From Halobacteriales archaeon QH_7_65_31 (GTDB lineage Archaea; Halobacteriota; Halobacteria; Halobacteriales; Haloarculaceae), in assembly GCA_003021785.1 (NCBI GenBank), contig PXQU01000001.1, positions 124,001 through 188,000 on the forward strand: a stretch of 64,000 bases of DNA. The letters run 5' to 3'. Of the stretch, positions 35,042-44,058 are shown piece after piece. The first letter of the stretch is position 1. Each line of letters begins with the position of its first letter. The notes beneath the pieces are model-generated. The model worked only from the letters and a program-made list of their open reading frames with translations, had not been told where the DNA came from and searched no databases. Both the position numbers and the translations under genes were made by a program.

Positions 35042-35767
35042 GTGACATTCAGCATCTGCGTCCGCGAGCCGTACGAGACCGACGACGGCACGGAGACCCG
35101 CTTCGGCGTCGCCGTCACCACCCGACTGGCCGCCGTCGGAACGCTGTGTCCGTTCGCCAACGAACACGGGGCCGTCGCCACCCAGTCGCTCGTCAACGTC
35201 GAACTCGGGCGAAAGGGCGTCGCGTATCTCGCTGATGGGCTGGCCGTCGAGGACGCCCTCGACGCCCTGCTCAACGCCGACGACGACAGCGCGAGTCGAC
35301 AGCTGCACGGCGTCGATAGCGAGGGGGCCTTCGTCTTCTCCGGTGACGACTGCAAGGGCTGGTACGGTCACGTCGAGCGCGACGGCTTCACCGTCGCCGG
35401 CAATCTCCTGACCGGCGAGTCCGTCATCGAGGCGACCGCCGACGCGTACGAGGCGAGCGACGACTCGCTCCCGCTTGCCGAGCGGCTCGTGGACGCGCTC
35501 GCTGCCGGACAGGCCGAAGGCGGTGACAAGCGTGAGGAGCTTGCGGTCCAGTCGGCCGCGCTCCTCGTCACCACGACCGAGGACCGCGAGGCAGAGCCGT
35601 ATTACAACGATCTGCGCGTCGACGCCTCCGAGACGCCGATCGAAGATCTGCGCGAGACGTATGAACTCGCCGCCGAGAGCTATCAGGCCGCGCTCGACAG
35701 ACACGAAGCGGACGAGGAGACGGACGACCACGACGACACCGACGACGAGAGCGCCGAAGCGGAGTGA
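35042..35767 (+). CDS. DUF1028 domain protein (Ntn-hydrolase-like)
   Basis: 241 aa with a GTG start (VTFSICVREP), which matches the family's N-terminal 'TFSI' strand. 'RFGVAVTTRLAAVGTLCPFANEHGAVATQSLVNVELG' and 'QLHGVDSEGAFVFSGDDCKGWYGHVERDGFTVAGNLL' are DUF1028 hallmarks. The fold resembles Ntn hydrolases, and members are often linked with peptidases or flavin oxidoreductases, but the activity is not established. A long acidic C-terminal tail (HEADEETDDHDDTDDE) is a haloarchaeal addition. Confidence 0.87.
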   Translation: MTFSICVREPYETDDGTETRFGVAVTTRLAAVGTLCPFANEHGAVATQSLVNVELGRKGVAYLADGLAVEDALDALLNADDDSASRQLHGVDSEGAFVFSGDDCKGWYGHVERDGFTVAGNLLTGESVIEATADAYEASDDSLPLAERLVDALAAGQAEGGDKREELAVQSAALLVTTTEDREAEPYYNDLRVDASETPIEDLRETYELAAESYQAALDRHEADEETDDHDDTDDESAEAE

Positions 35768-35907
35768 GTCGGGCGTCCGCTCGGGTCGTTCCGATCTACC
35801 CTTCTGGGCACGGGACGTTCGGGCCGGACGCGCGTCCGGAGTCACACGACGAGCGAGACGGAACGGACGAGCGGAACAGCCAAACCAGCGCCCCACGAGG
35901 TCCGGGT

Positions 35908-36411
35908 ATGTTCGACGAAATCATGGCGAAGTTCGCCGACTCGCCCGGCCAGCGGGCGGTCGTGCGGCTGCTCCTCGAACGGGGGTTCTCGGTCAACGCC
36001 GACGGTCGCGTCGTCTCGGGCGGGATCGAGATCCCCGACACCGGGCTGGCGCGAGAGGTCGGCGTGGATCGCCGGGTCGTCGACGCGACCACCGACGCCA
36101 TCCTCGCGGACCCCGATCTCGAACGCGTCTTCCGCAATATCTCGGCGATCCCGTCGCTGATGGACCTCGCGCCCGTCCTCGGATTAACCGTCGTGACAAT
36201 CCATCCGAACAGCGCCGACGTGCCGGGGATCGTCTCGGCCGTGACGACGCGGATCGCCGACGACGACATCTCCATCCGGCAGACGATCTCCGAAGACCCC
36301 GAGTTCACCGACGACCCGAAGCTCTACGTCGTCACCGACGAGCCGCTGCCCGGCGAGCTGGTGACCGATCTCAAGGCGATGTCGTTCGTCCGGAAGCTGG
36401 AGCTCGAATGA
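35908..36411 (+). CDS. HTH-ACT regulator of amino acid metabolism
   Basis: 167 aa from MFDEIMAKFADSPGQRAVVR. N-terminal winged-helix-like region ('RAVVRLLLERGFSVNADGR...TGLAREVGVDRRVVDAT') then an ACT domain ('GLTVVTIHPNSADVPGIVSAVTTRIADDDISIRQTISEDPE') for small-molecule binding. Archaeal proteins of this kind are annotated as ACT-containing regulators of amino acid metabolism; the ligand is unknown. Its stop overlaps the start of the IMPACT gene (ATGA). Confidence 0.88.
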   Translation: MFDEIMAKFADSPGQRAVVRLLLERGFSVNADGRVVSGGIEIPDTGLAREVGVDRRVVDATTDAILADPDLERVFRNISAIPSLMDLAPVLGLTVVTIHPNSADVPGIVSAVTTRIADDDISIRQTISEDPEFTDDPKLYVVTDEPLPGELVTDLKAMSFVRKLELE

Positions 36412-37022
36412 GCGATCAGGAGGCCGACAGCTACCGAACCGTCGAGACGGCGGCCACTGCCGCCTTCGAGGTGCGCGGCTCGGAGTTCATCGGCCACGTC
36501 CGACCGGTCGAGCGCGTCGCGGCGGCAGAGCGGTTCATCGACGACGTTCGCGACGAGTACGAGGACGCGATCCACAACGTCCCCGCGTATCGCGTTCGCG
36601 CCGACCCGTTCCGCGAGTACAGCAGCGACGACGGCGAACCGTCGGGGAGCGCCGGCAAACCGGCGTTGAACGTCCTCGAAGGTCAAGAGCTGGAGAACGT
36701 CGCCGTCGTCGTGACCCGCTACTACGGCGGGACGAATCTCGGCGTCGGTGGACTGGTCAGCGCCTACGGAGAGGCCGTCGCACGGAGCGTCGAGCGCGCC
36801 GGCGTCGTCGAACGCGAGCCGCACGAGCAGTTCGCGGCGACCGTCGGCTACGACGACTCCGGGACGGTGCGTGCCGTACTCGACTCGGCCGGAGTCAGCT
36901 ACGAGGCACGCTATGAAGAGACGGTGACGTTCTCCGTCGAAGTGCCCGTCACCGACGCCCCCGCGCTCCGCGACCGCCTCCAGAGCGCGACGAGCGGCCG
37001 TGTCAGTATCGAGCGGCGCTGA
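36408..37022 (+). CDS. IMPACT/YigZ family protein
   Basis: 204 aa. The N-terminal UPF0029 domain shows 'FEVRGSEFIGHVRPVERV', 'HNVPAYRVR', 'SSDDGEPSGSAGKPALNVLE' and 'VAVVVTRYYGGTNLGVGGLV', which define the family. The C-terminal 'VGYDDSGTVRAVLDSAG' region matches the DUF1949-like ferredoxin fold. Homologues are linked to translation control (mammalian IMPACT) or are uncharacterised (YigZ). Coupled to the ACT regulator by a 4-nt overlap. Confidence 0.92.
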   Translation: MSDQEADSYRTVETAATAAFEVRGSEFIGHVRPVERVAAAERFIDDVRDEYEDAIHNVPAYRVRADPFREYSSDDGEPSGSAGKPALNVLEGQELENVAVVVTRYYGGTNLGVGGLVSAYGEAVARSVERAGVVEREPHEQFAATVGYDDSGTVRAVLDSAGVSYEARYEETVTFSVEVPVTDAPALRDRLQSATSGRVSIERR

Positions 37023-37044
37023 GGAAAACCGCAGGACTGCGCGG

Positions 37045-37064
37045 CGTCTGACGGGCGGCAGACG
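37045..37064 (+). terminator. small hairpin after the IMPACT gene, possible terminator
   Basis: CGTCTG and CAGACG form a 6-bp stem around an 8-nt loop, 23 nt after the stop codon. No strong T-run follows, so the terminator role is weak. The rest of the 37023-37220 gap shows nothing further that I recognise. Confidence 0.3.
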
Positions 37065-37220
37065 AATCTTCCGCTGGAAGTTGGATTCCGTCGCCGTCGG
37101 CCACATCTGCATATGAACCAGAGGGGTTACGGGCCGTGACGGCTCACGAGCAGTCCGGACTCGTCCGTATTCGGGTGGTACGTATCAATCCATCGAAGAA
37201 GGGAAGAGGAGCCGAGCGAG

Positions 37221-37631
37221 CTACCCGAGTCGGAACGACGGCTCTTCCTCCTGCTCGCCGTCGAGGTCCTCCAGCTGGATGACCTCCTCGTCGGACTCGT
37301 CTTCGAGCTGCTGGGAGAGCTTCGTCACGTAGCGTTTGTACTCGTCGAGCTGCTCGCGGAGATGCTCCGCTTCGAGTTCGAGCCGCTCGTGTTCGCGAAC
37401 GAAGCTCTTGGGAACCTCGACCTTCGGCGGGAACGACTCCTCGTCGGCGTCCCTGTCGCCGATCTCGTGTTCGGGGACGACCTCGACCTGCCCGTCGTGG
37501 GCAACGAGCGTCTCGACGTAGTCGCGAAACACCGCCGACAGCGAGATGTCGCGCTGTTCGGCGATCTCTCGCAGGGTCTCGAACGCGTCCTCGTTGACCC
37601 GGAAGGAGATGGTCTTGTTCTTGTTGCCCAT
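37221..37631 (-). CDS. ribbon-helix-helix protein with coiled-coil tail
   Basis: 136 aa from [17 protein letters not shown]. The first ~50 residues are a CopG/MetJ-like RHH ('[37 protein letters not shown]'), a DNA-binding dimer. The second half is a heptad-rich coiled coil ('[33 protein letters not shown]') that could make higher oligomers. The track's ten extra residues precede a better Met. A TATA box at leaderless distance and a nearby AACGT/ACGTT inverted repeat suggest possible autoregulation. Confidence 0.85.
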   Translation of the reverse strand: MGNKNKTISFRVNEDAFETLREIAEQRDISLSAVFRDYVETLVAHDGQVEVVPEHEIGDRDADEESFPPKVEVPKSFVREHERLELEAEHLREQLDEYKRYVTKLSQQLEDESDEEVIQLEDLDGEQEEEPSFRLG

Positions 37632-37657
37632 GGATGTCGCCACTCGACGCCCCACGC

Positions 37658-37680
37658 TCATAAACGTTCGTCAGACGTTG
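37658..37680 (-). promoter_or_regulatory. promoter and inverted repeat upstream of the RHH gene
   Basis: A TTTATGA-like TATA box on the minus strand is centred about 30 nt before the ATG at 37631. It adjoins AACGT-N7-ACGTT, a short inverted repeat that could be an RHH operator. The repeat is short enough to be chance. Confidence 0.35.
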
Positions 37681-37749
37681 CCACGGCAGACGCAGCGTCC
37701 GTCGCCGGCGCGTGAAAAGACCTATTCGACGCCGTGTCCCACTCGCGGT

Positions 37750-38124
37750 ATGAGCGAATCCGTGACGGTCGCGTTCGACGAGGACGGTCTCGTCCCCGCC
37801 GTCGCACAGTCGGCAGAGGACGGTACGGTCCTCATGCTGGCGTACGTGAACGAAAGGGCGCTCGAACGCACTCGCGAGACGGGCGAGGCCCACTACTACT
37901 CCCGGTCGCGCGACGAGCTCTGGCACAAGGGGGGCAGTTCGGGCCACACCCAGTCCGTCGAAGAGATCCGCGTCGACTGTGACGCCGACACGCTGCTCTA
38001 CGTCGTCGAGCAGGACGGCGGGGCCTGTCACACCGGCTTCGAGTCCTGTTTTCACCGGACGCTCGACGGTGAGGCGGTCGGCGAGCGCGTCTTCGATCCC
38101 GACGAGGTGTACGACGACGGATGA
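37750..38124 (+). CDS. hisI: phosphoribosyl-AMP cyclohydrolase
   Basis: 124 aa from [20 protein letters not shown]. Catalyses the third step of histidine synthesis. Signature '[45 protein letters not shown]' supplies the catalytic zinc cysteines (VDCD, GACHTG, SCF) and Mg-binding Asp residues. Monofunctional, as in most archaea, with no HisE fusion. No other his gene lies in the window, apart from a PHP protein of uncertain role. Overlaps the following gene by 4 nt (ATGA). Confidence 0.95.
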   Translation: MSESVTVAFDEDGLVPAVAQSAEDGTVLMLAYVNERALERTRETGEAHYYSRSRDELWHKGGSSGHTQSVEEIRVDCDADTLLYVVEQDGGACHTGFESCFHRTLDGEAVGERVFDPDEVYDDG

Positions 38125-39254
38125 CCGACGATGCGCCCGACCCCGAGCACGTGCGGGCAAAAGTCCGTCGGGCGACCGGCGAGTACGAGCGCGTACGCGA
38201 GGCGGTCGAATCGGGCGGCGGGGAGGCCGCGATCCGCGAGACGACCGGTGCGTACCGTCGGTTCCGGCAGCTGCTCGCCGAGAACGAGGAGTCGGCGACC
38301 GGCTCCGGCTTTCAGGCGTACATCGAGTTTCAGGAGGCCGTCGCCTCCGCGACCGAGGAGCTGGACGAGTCGATGCCGGCGTACGAGGCGTTCGAGGCGG
38401 CTGACGACTCTCTCCACGTGAACCGTCTCTCCGCGAGCGACTTCGAGAAGGCGCGCGAGGCGCTCGATCCCGCCCGCGAGTACGCCGACCTGCTCGTGGA
38501 GTGGGAGGCCGCCGAGGAGCTGCTTCGCGAGACGCGTCGCGCGGCCCGCGACCGGCTCGCGACGCTGGACGAGGAGATCGAGACGGCGACGCGACTGCTC
38601 GATCTGGGCGAGGCCGATCTCGACGCCCCCGTCGAACGGCTACGCGAGCCGATCGAGCGGTACAACGAGCGCGCGTTCGCCGACTTCGACCGGCTCATGC
38701 GCGAGGCGTCGGCCCGCGAGCTGTTCGGCGTCGTCGAGAGTGCCGACAGCTACCCGCTCGTCGACTTCCGCGACCCGCCGACCCGGCTGCGCGAGTACAT
38801 CGAGTCGGACGCCGCCGGCGAGGAGTCGGTGAAGACGCTCCTGAAGTACGCCGACTATTCCGCCGAGAAGCTGGGCCACTACGTCGAGAACCCCGGCGAT
38901 CTGAGTCGGTTCGTCGCGACGAATCAGACCTATCTGGCGAATCTGGACGCGTCCCCGTTGACCGTCCCGTACCCGCCGCCGGAGGCCGGCGAGCTGGAGT
39001 ACGAGTGCAAGGAACGGATCGCCGTCTGCAACCGATTCGCCGACGAGACGACGCTGGCCGCGCTCCGCGAGGTGCGGTCGCTCCCGAACGAGACCGACTA
39101 CGAACGGCTCCGCGAGAGCGCGCTCGCGCTCACAGAGCTGGAGGAGCGGGAGCGCGAGCGACTTCAGGCCGGCGAGGTCGAACCACGGCGGAGACAGCAT
39201 CGGGCCGAACGGGACGCGCTCGCCGAGGCGCTCGACGCGACGCCAGAGTCGTGA
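38121..39254 (+). CDS. helical, coiled-coil haloarchaeal protein (DUF7118-like)
   Basis: 377 aa, almost entirely helical and charged, with heptad stretches around 110-190 ('[37 protein letters not shown]') and at the C-terminus ('[22 protein letters not shown]'). A less charged central block ('[22 protein letters not shown]') may be globular. I recall the family as a haloarchaeal DUF (7118) often next to hisI; unverified. Coupled to hisI by overlap. No catalytic motif. Confidence 0.8.
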   Translation: MTDDAPDPEHVRAKVRRATGEYERVREAVESGGGEAAIRETTGAYRRFRQLLAENEESATGSGFQAYIEFQEAVASATEELDESMPAYEAFEAADDSLHVNRLSASDFEKAREALDPAREYADLLVEWEAAEELLRETRRAARDRLATLDEEIETATRLLDLGEADLDAPVERLREPIERYNERAFADFDRLMREASARELFGVVESADSYPLVDFRDPPTRLREYIESDAAGEESVKTLLKYADYSAEKLGHYVENPGDLSRFVATNQTYLANLDASPLTVPYPPPEAGELEYECKERIAVCNRFADETTLAALREVRSLPNETDYERLRESALALTELEERERERLQAGEVEPRRRQHRAERDALAEALDATPES

Positions 39255-39261
39255 GTCTCGG

Positions 39262-40620
39262 CTACTCGCGTGCGGCGAGCAGTCGGTCGTGCACGTCCGC
39301 GACGAGCGACTCGGCGCGATCGCGGTTGCGTCCCTCGGCGTAGAGCCGAACGACCGGCTCTGTCCCCGACGGTCGCGCGAGCAGCCACGCGTCGCCGTAG
39401 TCGAGCCGGTAGCCGTCGGTCGTGGTCGGCTCGACCGTCGCCTGCTCGGCGTAGCGCTCAAGGGCGGCGAGCAGCGTCTCTCGCTCGGCGTCGGAGTCGT
39501 ACTCGACGTTCCGCCTGACGTTGGCGTAGCCGTCGTAGGCCGCGACCGCCTCGCTCGCAGACTGATCGGCGAGCAGTTCGAGGAAGCGAGCCGCAGTGTA
39601 GGCTCCGTCGCGTGCGAGCCGGTACTCCGGAAAGAGGACCCCCCCGTTCCCCTCGCCGGCGACCGGGACGCGTTCGCCCTCGGTGGTGAGCTCGCGGATG
39701 CGCGTGATGATGTACGTCGAGCCGATGGGGGTGAGATCGAGCGTCGCGCCCACGCGGTCGATCACGTCGACGAGCCGCTGGGAGACGTTGACGGCCGAGA
39801 CGACGGTCTCGCCGGCGTCGAGCGTCGCCTCGGCGAGCGCGGCGAGAGTGGCGTCGCCTTCGATGTAGTCGCCGTGTTCGTCGTAGAAGATGGCACGGTC
39901 GGCGTCGCCGTCGTGGGCGATCCCGACGTCCGCGTCGGTCGCGCCGGTGAGCGCGCCCAGCTCGTCGAGGTTTCCGGCGACCGGCTCCGGGTCCCGACCG
40001 GGGAAGTGGCCGTCCGGCTGGGCGTTGACCGTGACGACCCGACAGCCGAGCTCGCGGAAAAACTCCGGCGAGGTGAGCGCGCCGGCCCCGTGTCCGGGAT
40101 CGAGCGCGACCGTCAGATCGGCGTCGGCTATTCGCTCGCGGTCGACGGCGTCGAGCAGCTGCTCGACGTACGTGCGACGGACGCCGTCGACGCGTTCGCT
40201 CTCGCCGGTCTCGTCCCACGACTGCGGCTCGTAGCGGTCGGCGAGCAGGCGGTCCTCGATCCGTTCGAGCGCGTCCCGCGACAGTTCGACCCCGTCCCTG
40301 CCGACGAGCTTGACGCCGTTGTACGCCGGCGGGTTGTGACTCGCCGTGATCACCACGACGGGGATCTCCGCCCGCTCGGCGTACGCCTGTGCGGCGGGCG
40401 TGGGAGCGACACCGAGCTGGTGGACGTCGGTCCCGACGGCCGTCAGCCCGCCGGCGGCGGCGTCAGCGAGCATCCCCCCCGTGCGGCGGGTGTCACGCGC
40501 CACGGCGACGGTCTCGGAGCCGAGCGAGGAGCCGGCGGCCTTGGCGACCCGACCGACGAACGCCGGCGTGATGGTTTCCCCGACGACGCCGCGGACTCCG
40601 CTCGATCCGAAGATCTTCAT
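39262..40620 (-). CDS. glmM: phosphoglucosamine mutase / phosphohexomutase
   Basis: 452 aa from MKIFGSSGVRGVVGETITPA. Alpha-D-phosphohexomutase with the catalytic phospho-Ser in 'ITASHNPPAYNGVKL' (Ser ~94), the metal loop 'AHDGDADRAIFYDEHG', the sugar-binding 'GEGNGGVLFPEYRLARDG' and the phosphate-binding 'LLARPSGTEPVVRLYAEG' at the C-terminus. Archaeal members interconvert glucosamine-6-P and -1-P (or act as phosphopentomutase); substrate choice cannot be settled here. The track's 330-residue N-terminal extension is antisense to the next gene and rejected. Confidence 0.93.
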   Translation of the reverse strand: MKIFGSSGVRGVVGETITPAFVGRVAKAAGSSLGSETVAVARDTRRTGGMLADAAAGGLTAVGTDVHQLGVAPTPAAQAYAERAEIPVVVITASHNPPAYNGVKLVGRDGVELSRDALERIEDRLLADRYEPQSWDETGESERVDGVRRTYVEQLLDAVDRERIADADLTVALDPGHGAGALTSPEFFRELGCRVVTVNAQPDGHFPGRDPEPVAGNLDELGALTGATDADVGIAHDGDADRAIFYDEHGDYIEGDATLAALAEATLDAGETVVSAVNVSQRLVDVIDRVGATLDLTPIGSTYIITRIRELTTEGERVPVAGEGNGGVLFPEYRLARDGAYTAARFLELLADQSASEAVAAYDGYANVRRNVEYDSDAERETLLAALERYAEQATVEPTTTDGYRLDYGDAWLLARPSGTEPVVRLYAEGRNRDRAESLVADVHDRLLAARE

Positions 40621-40701
40621 ACGGACTGCTATCGCCGGCGAAGGCAAGTCGGTATCGGTCCGAAGAGATACGCCTTTGCCGACGCGAGAGTCAGTCCGGC
40701 C

Positions 40702-41478
40702 ATGAGCGCAGACGAGGACATCTCGCTGTCGGAGAAACGCGTCTACGCCGGCGGCGCTGCCCGTCCGGCCTTCGTCGCCGCCGACGCCGGACTCGCCCGT
40801 GTCTCCGTCTCGGGCGATCTCGTCGGTGAGTTCGGCCTGACCGTCCGCGAGCCAGCCAGCGACGTGGCGACCGACGACGGTCGAGTCGTCGCGGCGGGCG
40901 ACGAGGTCCGACTGCTCACCGGTGACGACAGCGAGCCGCTCGGCTTTGCGGGCGCGATCGCAGTCGGCGTCGCGAGCGGTATCGTCGCCGCCGGCGACGG
41001 TCGGCTCGCCCGGTACGACGGCGACGAGTGGAGCACACTCGCCGGGATCGAGGGCGCGACCGCAGTCGGAGCCGGCGTCGTTGCCACCGACGACGGCGTC
41101 GTCGGCTTCGGCGGGACCCATCGAGGCCTCGACGCGGTACGCGACGTCGCCGGCGATTACGCCGCGACGGCCACGGGACTGTACCGTGGTCCCGACTGGG
41201 AGCCGATTCTGGACGGAGCCGTACGTGCTGTCACCGCCCGCGCGGGACGACTCCTCGCCGTTACCGACGGCGGTGACCTGCTCGAACGCGACGGAGACGA
41301 CTGGCGAGAGCTCGATCCGCCCGGCGACGTAGCCGACGCCGCAGCTACCACCGATGCTGTCTACGCCGTCGCGACGGACGGGACCTTCCTCGTCGACGCC
41401 GGCGACGGGTGGCGCTCGCGCGCGCTCGGACTGCCGGGCGCTCGTCGCCTCGCCGTGCCGAGCGGTCGGGGCAAATAA
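40702..41478 (+). CDS. haloarchaeal beta-propeller protein (HVO_0234-like)
   Basis: 258 aa from MSADEDISLSEKRVYAGGAA. Repeated short blades such as 'LVGEFGLTVREPASDVATDDGRVVAAGDEVRLL', 'GIVAAGDGRLARYDGDEWST' and 'GRLLAVTDGGDLLERDGDDW' give a compact propeller. No signal peptide, so cytoplasmic. I recall this as the HVO_0234 family found near prs in haloarchaea, which matches the location here, 226 nt before prs. Function unknown. Confidence 0.82.
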   Translation: MSADEDISLSEKRVYAGGAARPAFVAADAGLARVSVSGDLVGEFGLTVREPASDVATDDGRVVAAGDEVRLLTGDDSEPLGFAGAIAVGVASGIVAAGDGRLARYDGDEWSTLAGIEGATAVGAGVVATDDGVVGFGGTHRGLDAVRDVAGDYAATATGLYRGPDWEPILDGAVRAVTARAGRLLAVTDGGDLLERDGDDWRELDPPGDVADAAATTDAVYAVATDGTFLVDAGDGWRSRALGLPGARRLAVPSGRGK

Positions 41479-41492
41479 AAGTGGGAGGGACT

Positions 41493-41600
41493 GGAAGGGG
41501 CTGAGCCGCGAGGGGACGGCGCGAACGAGCAAGCACCGCAGCGAACGAAGTGAGCGAGGCGCGCAGCCGTCGCACCGACCGTCGCGGCTCAGGGGCTTCC
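41493..41600. repeat. structured intergenic element with 19-bp imperfect inverted repeat
   Basis: Left arm GGAAGGGGCTGAGCCGCGA and right arm TCGCGGCTCAGGGGCTTCC pair at 16 of 19 positions across a 70-nt spacer rich in GCGAACGA-type motifs. It lies between the propeller gene and prs, with no credible ORF. I have the impression of similar sequences scattered through haloarchaeal genomes. It could be a mobile-element relic, a structured RNA or a terminator. Confidence 0.55.
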
Positions 41601-41703
41601 GAGCTGTTGTCACCTGATAGATCGATCGCAGCAGATGAACGGCGAGAAGAAACGGAGACCGAGAAGAACAACACTTGTTAGCGAGCGGGCGGCAGGGTCG
41701 GAT

Positions 41704-42549
41704 ATGATACTGCCGGGGTCGGTCTCACAGTCGCTCGCCGCCGCGCTGGCCGATCAGCTGGACGAGCCGCTCGCGGTCGTCGAGACCGACCGATTCGCCG
41801 ACGGGGAGTTCAAGCTCCGCGTCCCCGACGCCGGCGGCGACCGTGCCATCATCGTCGCCGCGACCACCTCCGCCGAGTCCCATCTGGAACTGCTCCAGCT
41901 ACAGGACCTCGCACGGGCGAACTTCGACGAGGTGGTGACCGTCCTCCCGTACATGGGCTACGCGCGACAGGACGAGGCGTTTCGCGACGGCGAACCGGTG
42001 TCGGCTCGCGCGGTAGCGCGCGCGCTCTCGGCGAGCACCGACCGCGTCGTCAGCGTCAACCCCCACGAGCCGACGATCGGCGACTTCTTCGACGTGCCGT
42101 TCGACGTGATCGACGCCGCGCCCCGGCTCGCCGAACCGCTGCCCGATCTCGACGGGCCGCTGTTTCTCGCCCCGGACGAGGGAGCGGTCGGGTTAGCCGA
42201 GACCGTCCGTGACGCCTACGGCGCCGGCGAGACCGACTACTTCGAGAAGCACCGCTCGTACGACACCGGTGACGTCGCCGTCGAGCCGGCGGGCACGGAG
42301 CCAGCGGGCAGGTCGGTCGTGCTCGTTGACGATATCGTCGCGACCGGCTCGACCATGGCCGCGGCCATCGACCAGCTCCACGAGCAGCGGGTCGCTGGGG
42401 TGTACGTCACCTGTCTCCATCCGATGTTCGCGGCGAACGCTCGCTCGAAGCTGGCCGCGGCGGGTGTCGACGGCGTCTGGGGGACCGACACCGTCGAACG
42501 ACCGACGAGCGCCGTCTCCGTCGCGCCCGCGATAGCCGACTACTTCTGA
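41704..42549 (+). CDS. prs: ribose-phosphate pyrophosphokinase (PRPP synthetase)
   Basis: 281 aa from MILPGSVSQSLAAALADQL. Makes PRPP from ribose-5-phosphate and ATP, feeding purine, pyrimidine and histidine synthesis. Signature regions: 'VVETDRFADGEFKLRV', 'LPYMGYARQDEAFRDGEPVSA', and the PRPP loop 'VVLVDDIVATGSTMAAA'. The length is the shorter archaeal class III-like form. It overlaps the metalloprotease gene tail to tail by 10 nt. Confidence 0.95.
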   Translation: MILPGSVSQSLAAALADQLDEPLAVVETDRFADGEFKLRVPDAGGDRAIIVAATTSAESHLELLQLQDLARANFDEVVTVLPYMGYARQDEAFRDGEPVSARAVARALSASTDRVVSVNPHEPTIGDFFDVPFDVIDAAPRLAEPLPDLDGPLFLAPDEGAVGLAETVRDAYGAGETDYFEKHRSYDTGDVAVEPAGTEPAGRSVVLVDDIVATGSTMAAAIDQLHEQRVAGVYVTCLHPMFAANARSKLAAAGVDGVWGTDTVERPTSAVSVAPAIADYF

Positions 42550-44021
42550 CGGTCTACGAGCACGACGCCGAGCGCGACACCGACCACCAGTGGCCCGAAT
42601 CCGGGCTGGTCGGAGTGTGTCGTCTGTCCCGTTCTCGTGGCCGTTACCGTCGGTGTCTTGGCCGCCATCGTCCCCGTGGTCGTTGCCGTCGGCGTCCCGG
42701 CTACTGTCGTCTCCGTAGCCGGCGCTGTCATCGTCGGTGTGCTGGTTGGCGTCGGCGTCGCGGTCACGGCCGTCCCGTCGAACGCACGGCGGTGTCGCTC
42801 GCGTGACCACGGGCGCGGTGCGGATTCCGTCTCGATGAGTCGCTCGGCGTTGGCGCGGACGGTCGCGTTCCCCGCCGTTTCGACCGCGTCGTAGAACGCT
42901 GAACGCGACAGCTCACCGTCGATTCCATCGAGTGCCGTGGCGAGCGTCGCCGTTCCGTCCGACGCGAGCCGGATCTGTCGGTCGATTTCTCCCGCGACGA
43001 GACTCCCCTTCGCGTACGGGACTGACCGGCTCTCCCAGCGGTCCGGCGTGGCGAGCACGGCGTCGTCGTAGCGGGTCCCTCGGTCGAGCTGTCGGCGGAA
43101 CGCCTCGAAGGTGATCCGCTCCTGTCGGAGGGTTTCGAGGGCAGCGTAGTAGTCGGCGCTCCCCTCGATTGACCACCGCATCCCCGATGTCGTCTCCGTC
43201 TGCTGGCGCGTGTGGACGTACTCGTGGATCCAGACGTTGCTGGCGGCGTCGACCGGCTGATTCGCACGCACCCAGAAATCGCGTTGTCCGCGGGTGGACC
43301 CCGCTACCCCCCACGTCACGTTCCCCGTCGGGGCGGCGATGACGACGTGACGCCCCTCGGCCGTTCCGATGTCGAGTCGGTCGGCGGCAGTCGCCAGCGT
43401 ATCGAGGATACGGGCCGGCGGCGCTCGCGGCGCTGCCGCTGTGGGCACGACGAGTCGGAACTGGCTGTCACCTACCGTTCGCTCGCGAAGGGCGTAGTCA
43501 CCGAGGAACAGCATCGACCGACCCGCGACGCCGGAGCCGGCGATCTCGTAGCTCGTCTCGACCGACGGCTCCGAGCCGCGGTACTGGTAGGAGAAGGCCG
43601 CCTGCGGCGTCGGCACGATTGCCCACGAGCCTACATCGACGTATCTGTACCCCTGTCTCGTCGTCTCGTTCGCCGGGAGCGTGTACCGTATCGACGGCCT
43701 GTCCGTCGTCGACCGATAGCCGTCGTCGGTCGATTCGAAGCCGGTCGTCTCCCGCACCGTCGCTCGATTCGGGAGTCGCGTCGTCAGTTCGGACACGTCG
43801 CTCGGTAGCTCGAACGTCATGACGACCTCGGTTTCGCCCGGGTGGTCGGGAGTAAGCGACACCGCGAACGTCTGCGTTATCGTTCCGGCCTGCACGGCCG
43901 GTTCGGACGCGCTGGTGTCACGAACCGCGCTGTCGGAACCGACGGGGGCGGCAGCACTCGTCGATACGACGACCAGTAGACAGAGCACACAGGCGAGACC
44001 GGTCGCCGTTCGTCGCGACAT
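42540..44021 (-). CDS. secreted gluzincin-like metalloprotease with PGF-CTERM-type anchor
   Basis: 493 aa. Sec signal peptide ('ATGLACVLCLLVVVSTSAAA'), an extracytoplasmic beta region, then a zinc site 'NVWIHEYVHTRQQ' (HEYxH) with a downstream glutamate in 'SIEGSADYYAALETL', the arrangement of M1/M61-like gluzincins. Residues ~425-470 are a Thr/Pro/Ala-rich, probably glycosylated stalk. The end 'QPGFGPLVVGVALGVVLVDRQK' looks like a PGF-CTERM signal (PGFG, hydrophobic helix, basic tail), suggesting archaeosortase-mediated lipid anchoring. Substrate unknown. Confidence 0.82.
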   Translation of the reverse strand: MSRRTATGLACVLCLLVVVSTSAAAPVGSDSAVRDTSASEPAVQAGTITQTFAVSLTPDHPGETEVVMTFELPSDVSELTTRLPNRATVRETTGFESTDDGYRSTTDRPSIRYTLPANETTRQGYRYVDVGSWAIVPTPQAAFSYQYRGSEPSVETSYEIAGSGVAGRSMLFLGDYALRERTVGDSQFRLVVPTAAAPRAPPARILDTLATAADRLDIGTAEGRHVVIAAPTGNVTWGVAGSTRGQRDFWVRANQPVDAASNVWIHEYVHTRQQTETTSGMRWSIEGSADYYAALETLRQERITFEAFRRQLDRGTRYDDAVLATPDRWESRSVPYAKGSLVAGEIDRQIRLASDGTATLATALDGIDGELSRSAFYDAVETAGNATVRANAERLIETESAPRPWSRERHRRAFDGTAVTATPTPTSTPTMTAPATETTVAGTPTATTTGTMAAKTPTVTATRTGQTTHSDQPGFGPLVVGVALGVVLVDRQK

Positions 44022-44058
44022 ACCGGATATACGCCGGCGAGCCGCTTGGGCGTGTGGG

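Noticed and set aside
34727-35767. 346-aa ORF as a longer DUF1028 protein
   Set aside because: The extra N-terminus is antisense to sepF; the GTG at 35042 places the conserved TFSI strand first.
39289-41478. 729-aa plus-strand ORF covering glmM and the propeller gene
   Set aside because: Only the last 258 residues (from 40702) look like a protein; the first part is antisense to glmM, whose motifs are intact.
39262-41613. 783-aa minus-strand ORF suggesting a fusion to glmM
   Set aside because: The N-terminal ~330 residues are antisense to the propeller gene; the true enzyme starts at MKIFGSSGVRG.
42540-42549. tail-to-tail overlap of prs and the metalloprotease as a possible annotation error
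   Set aside because: Both C-termini fit their families; a 10-nt convergent overlap is ordinary here.
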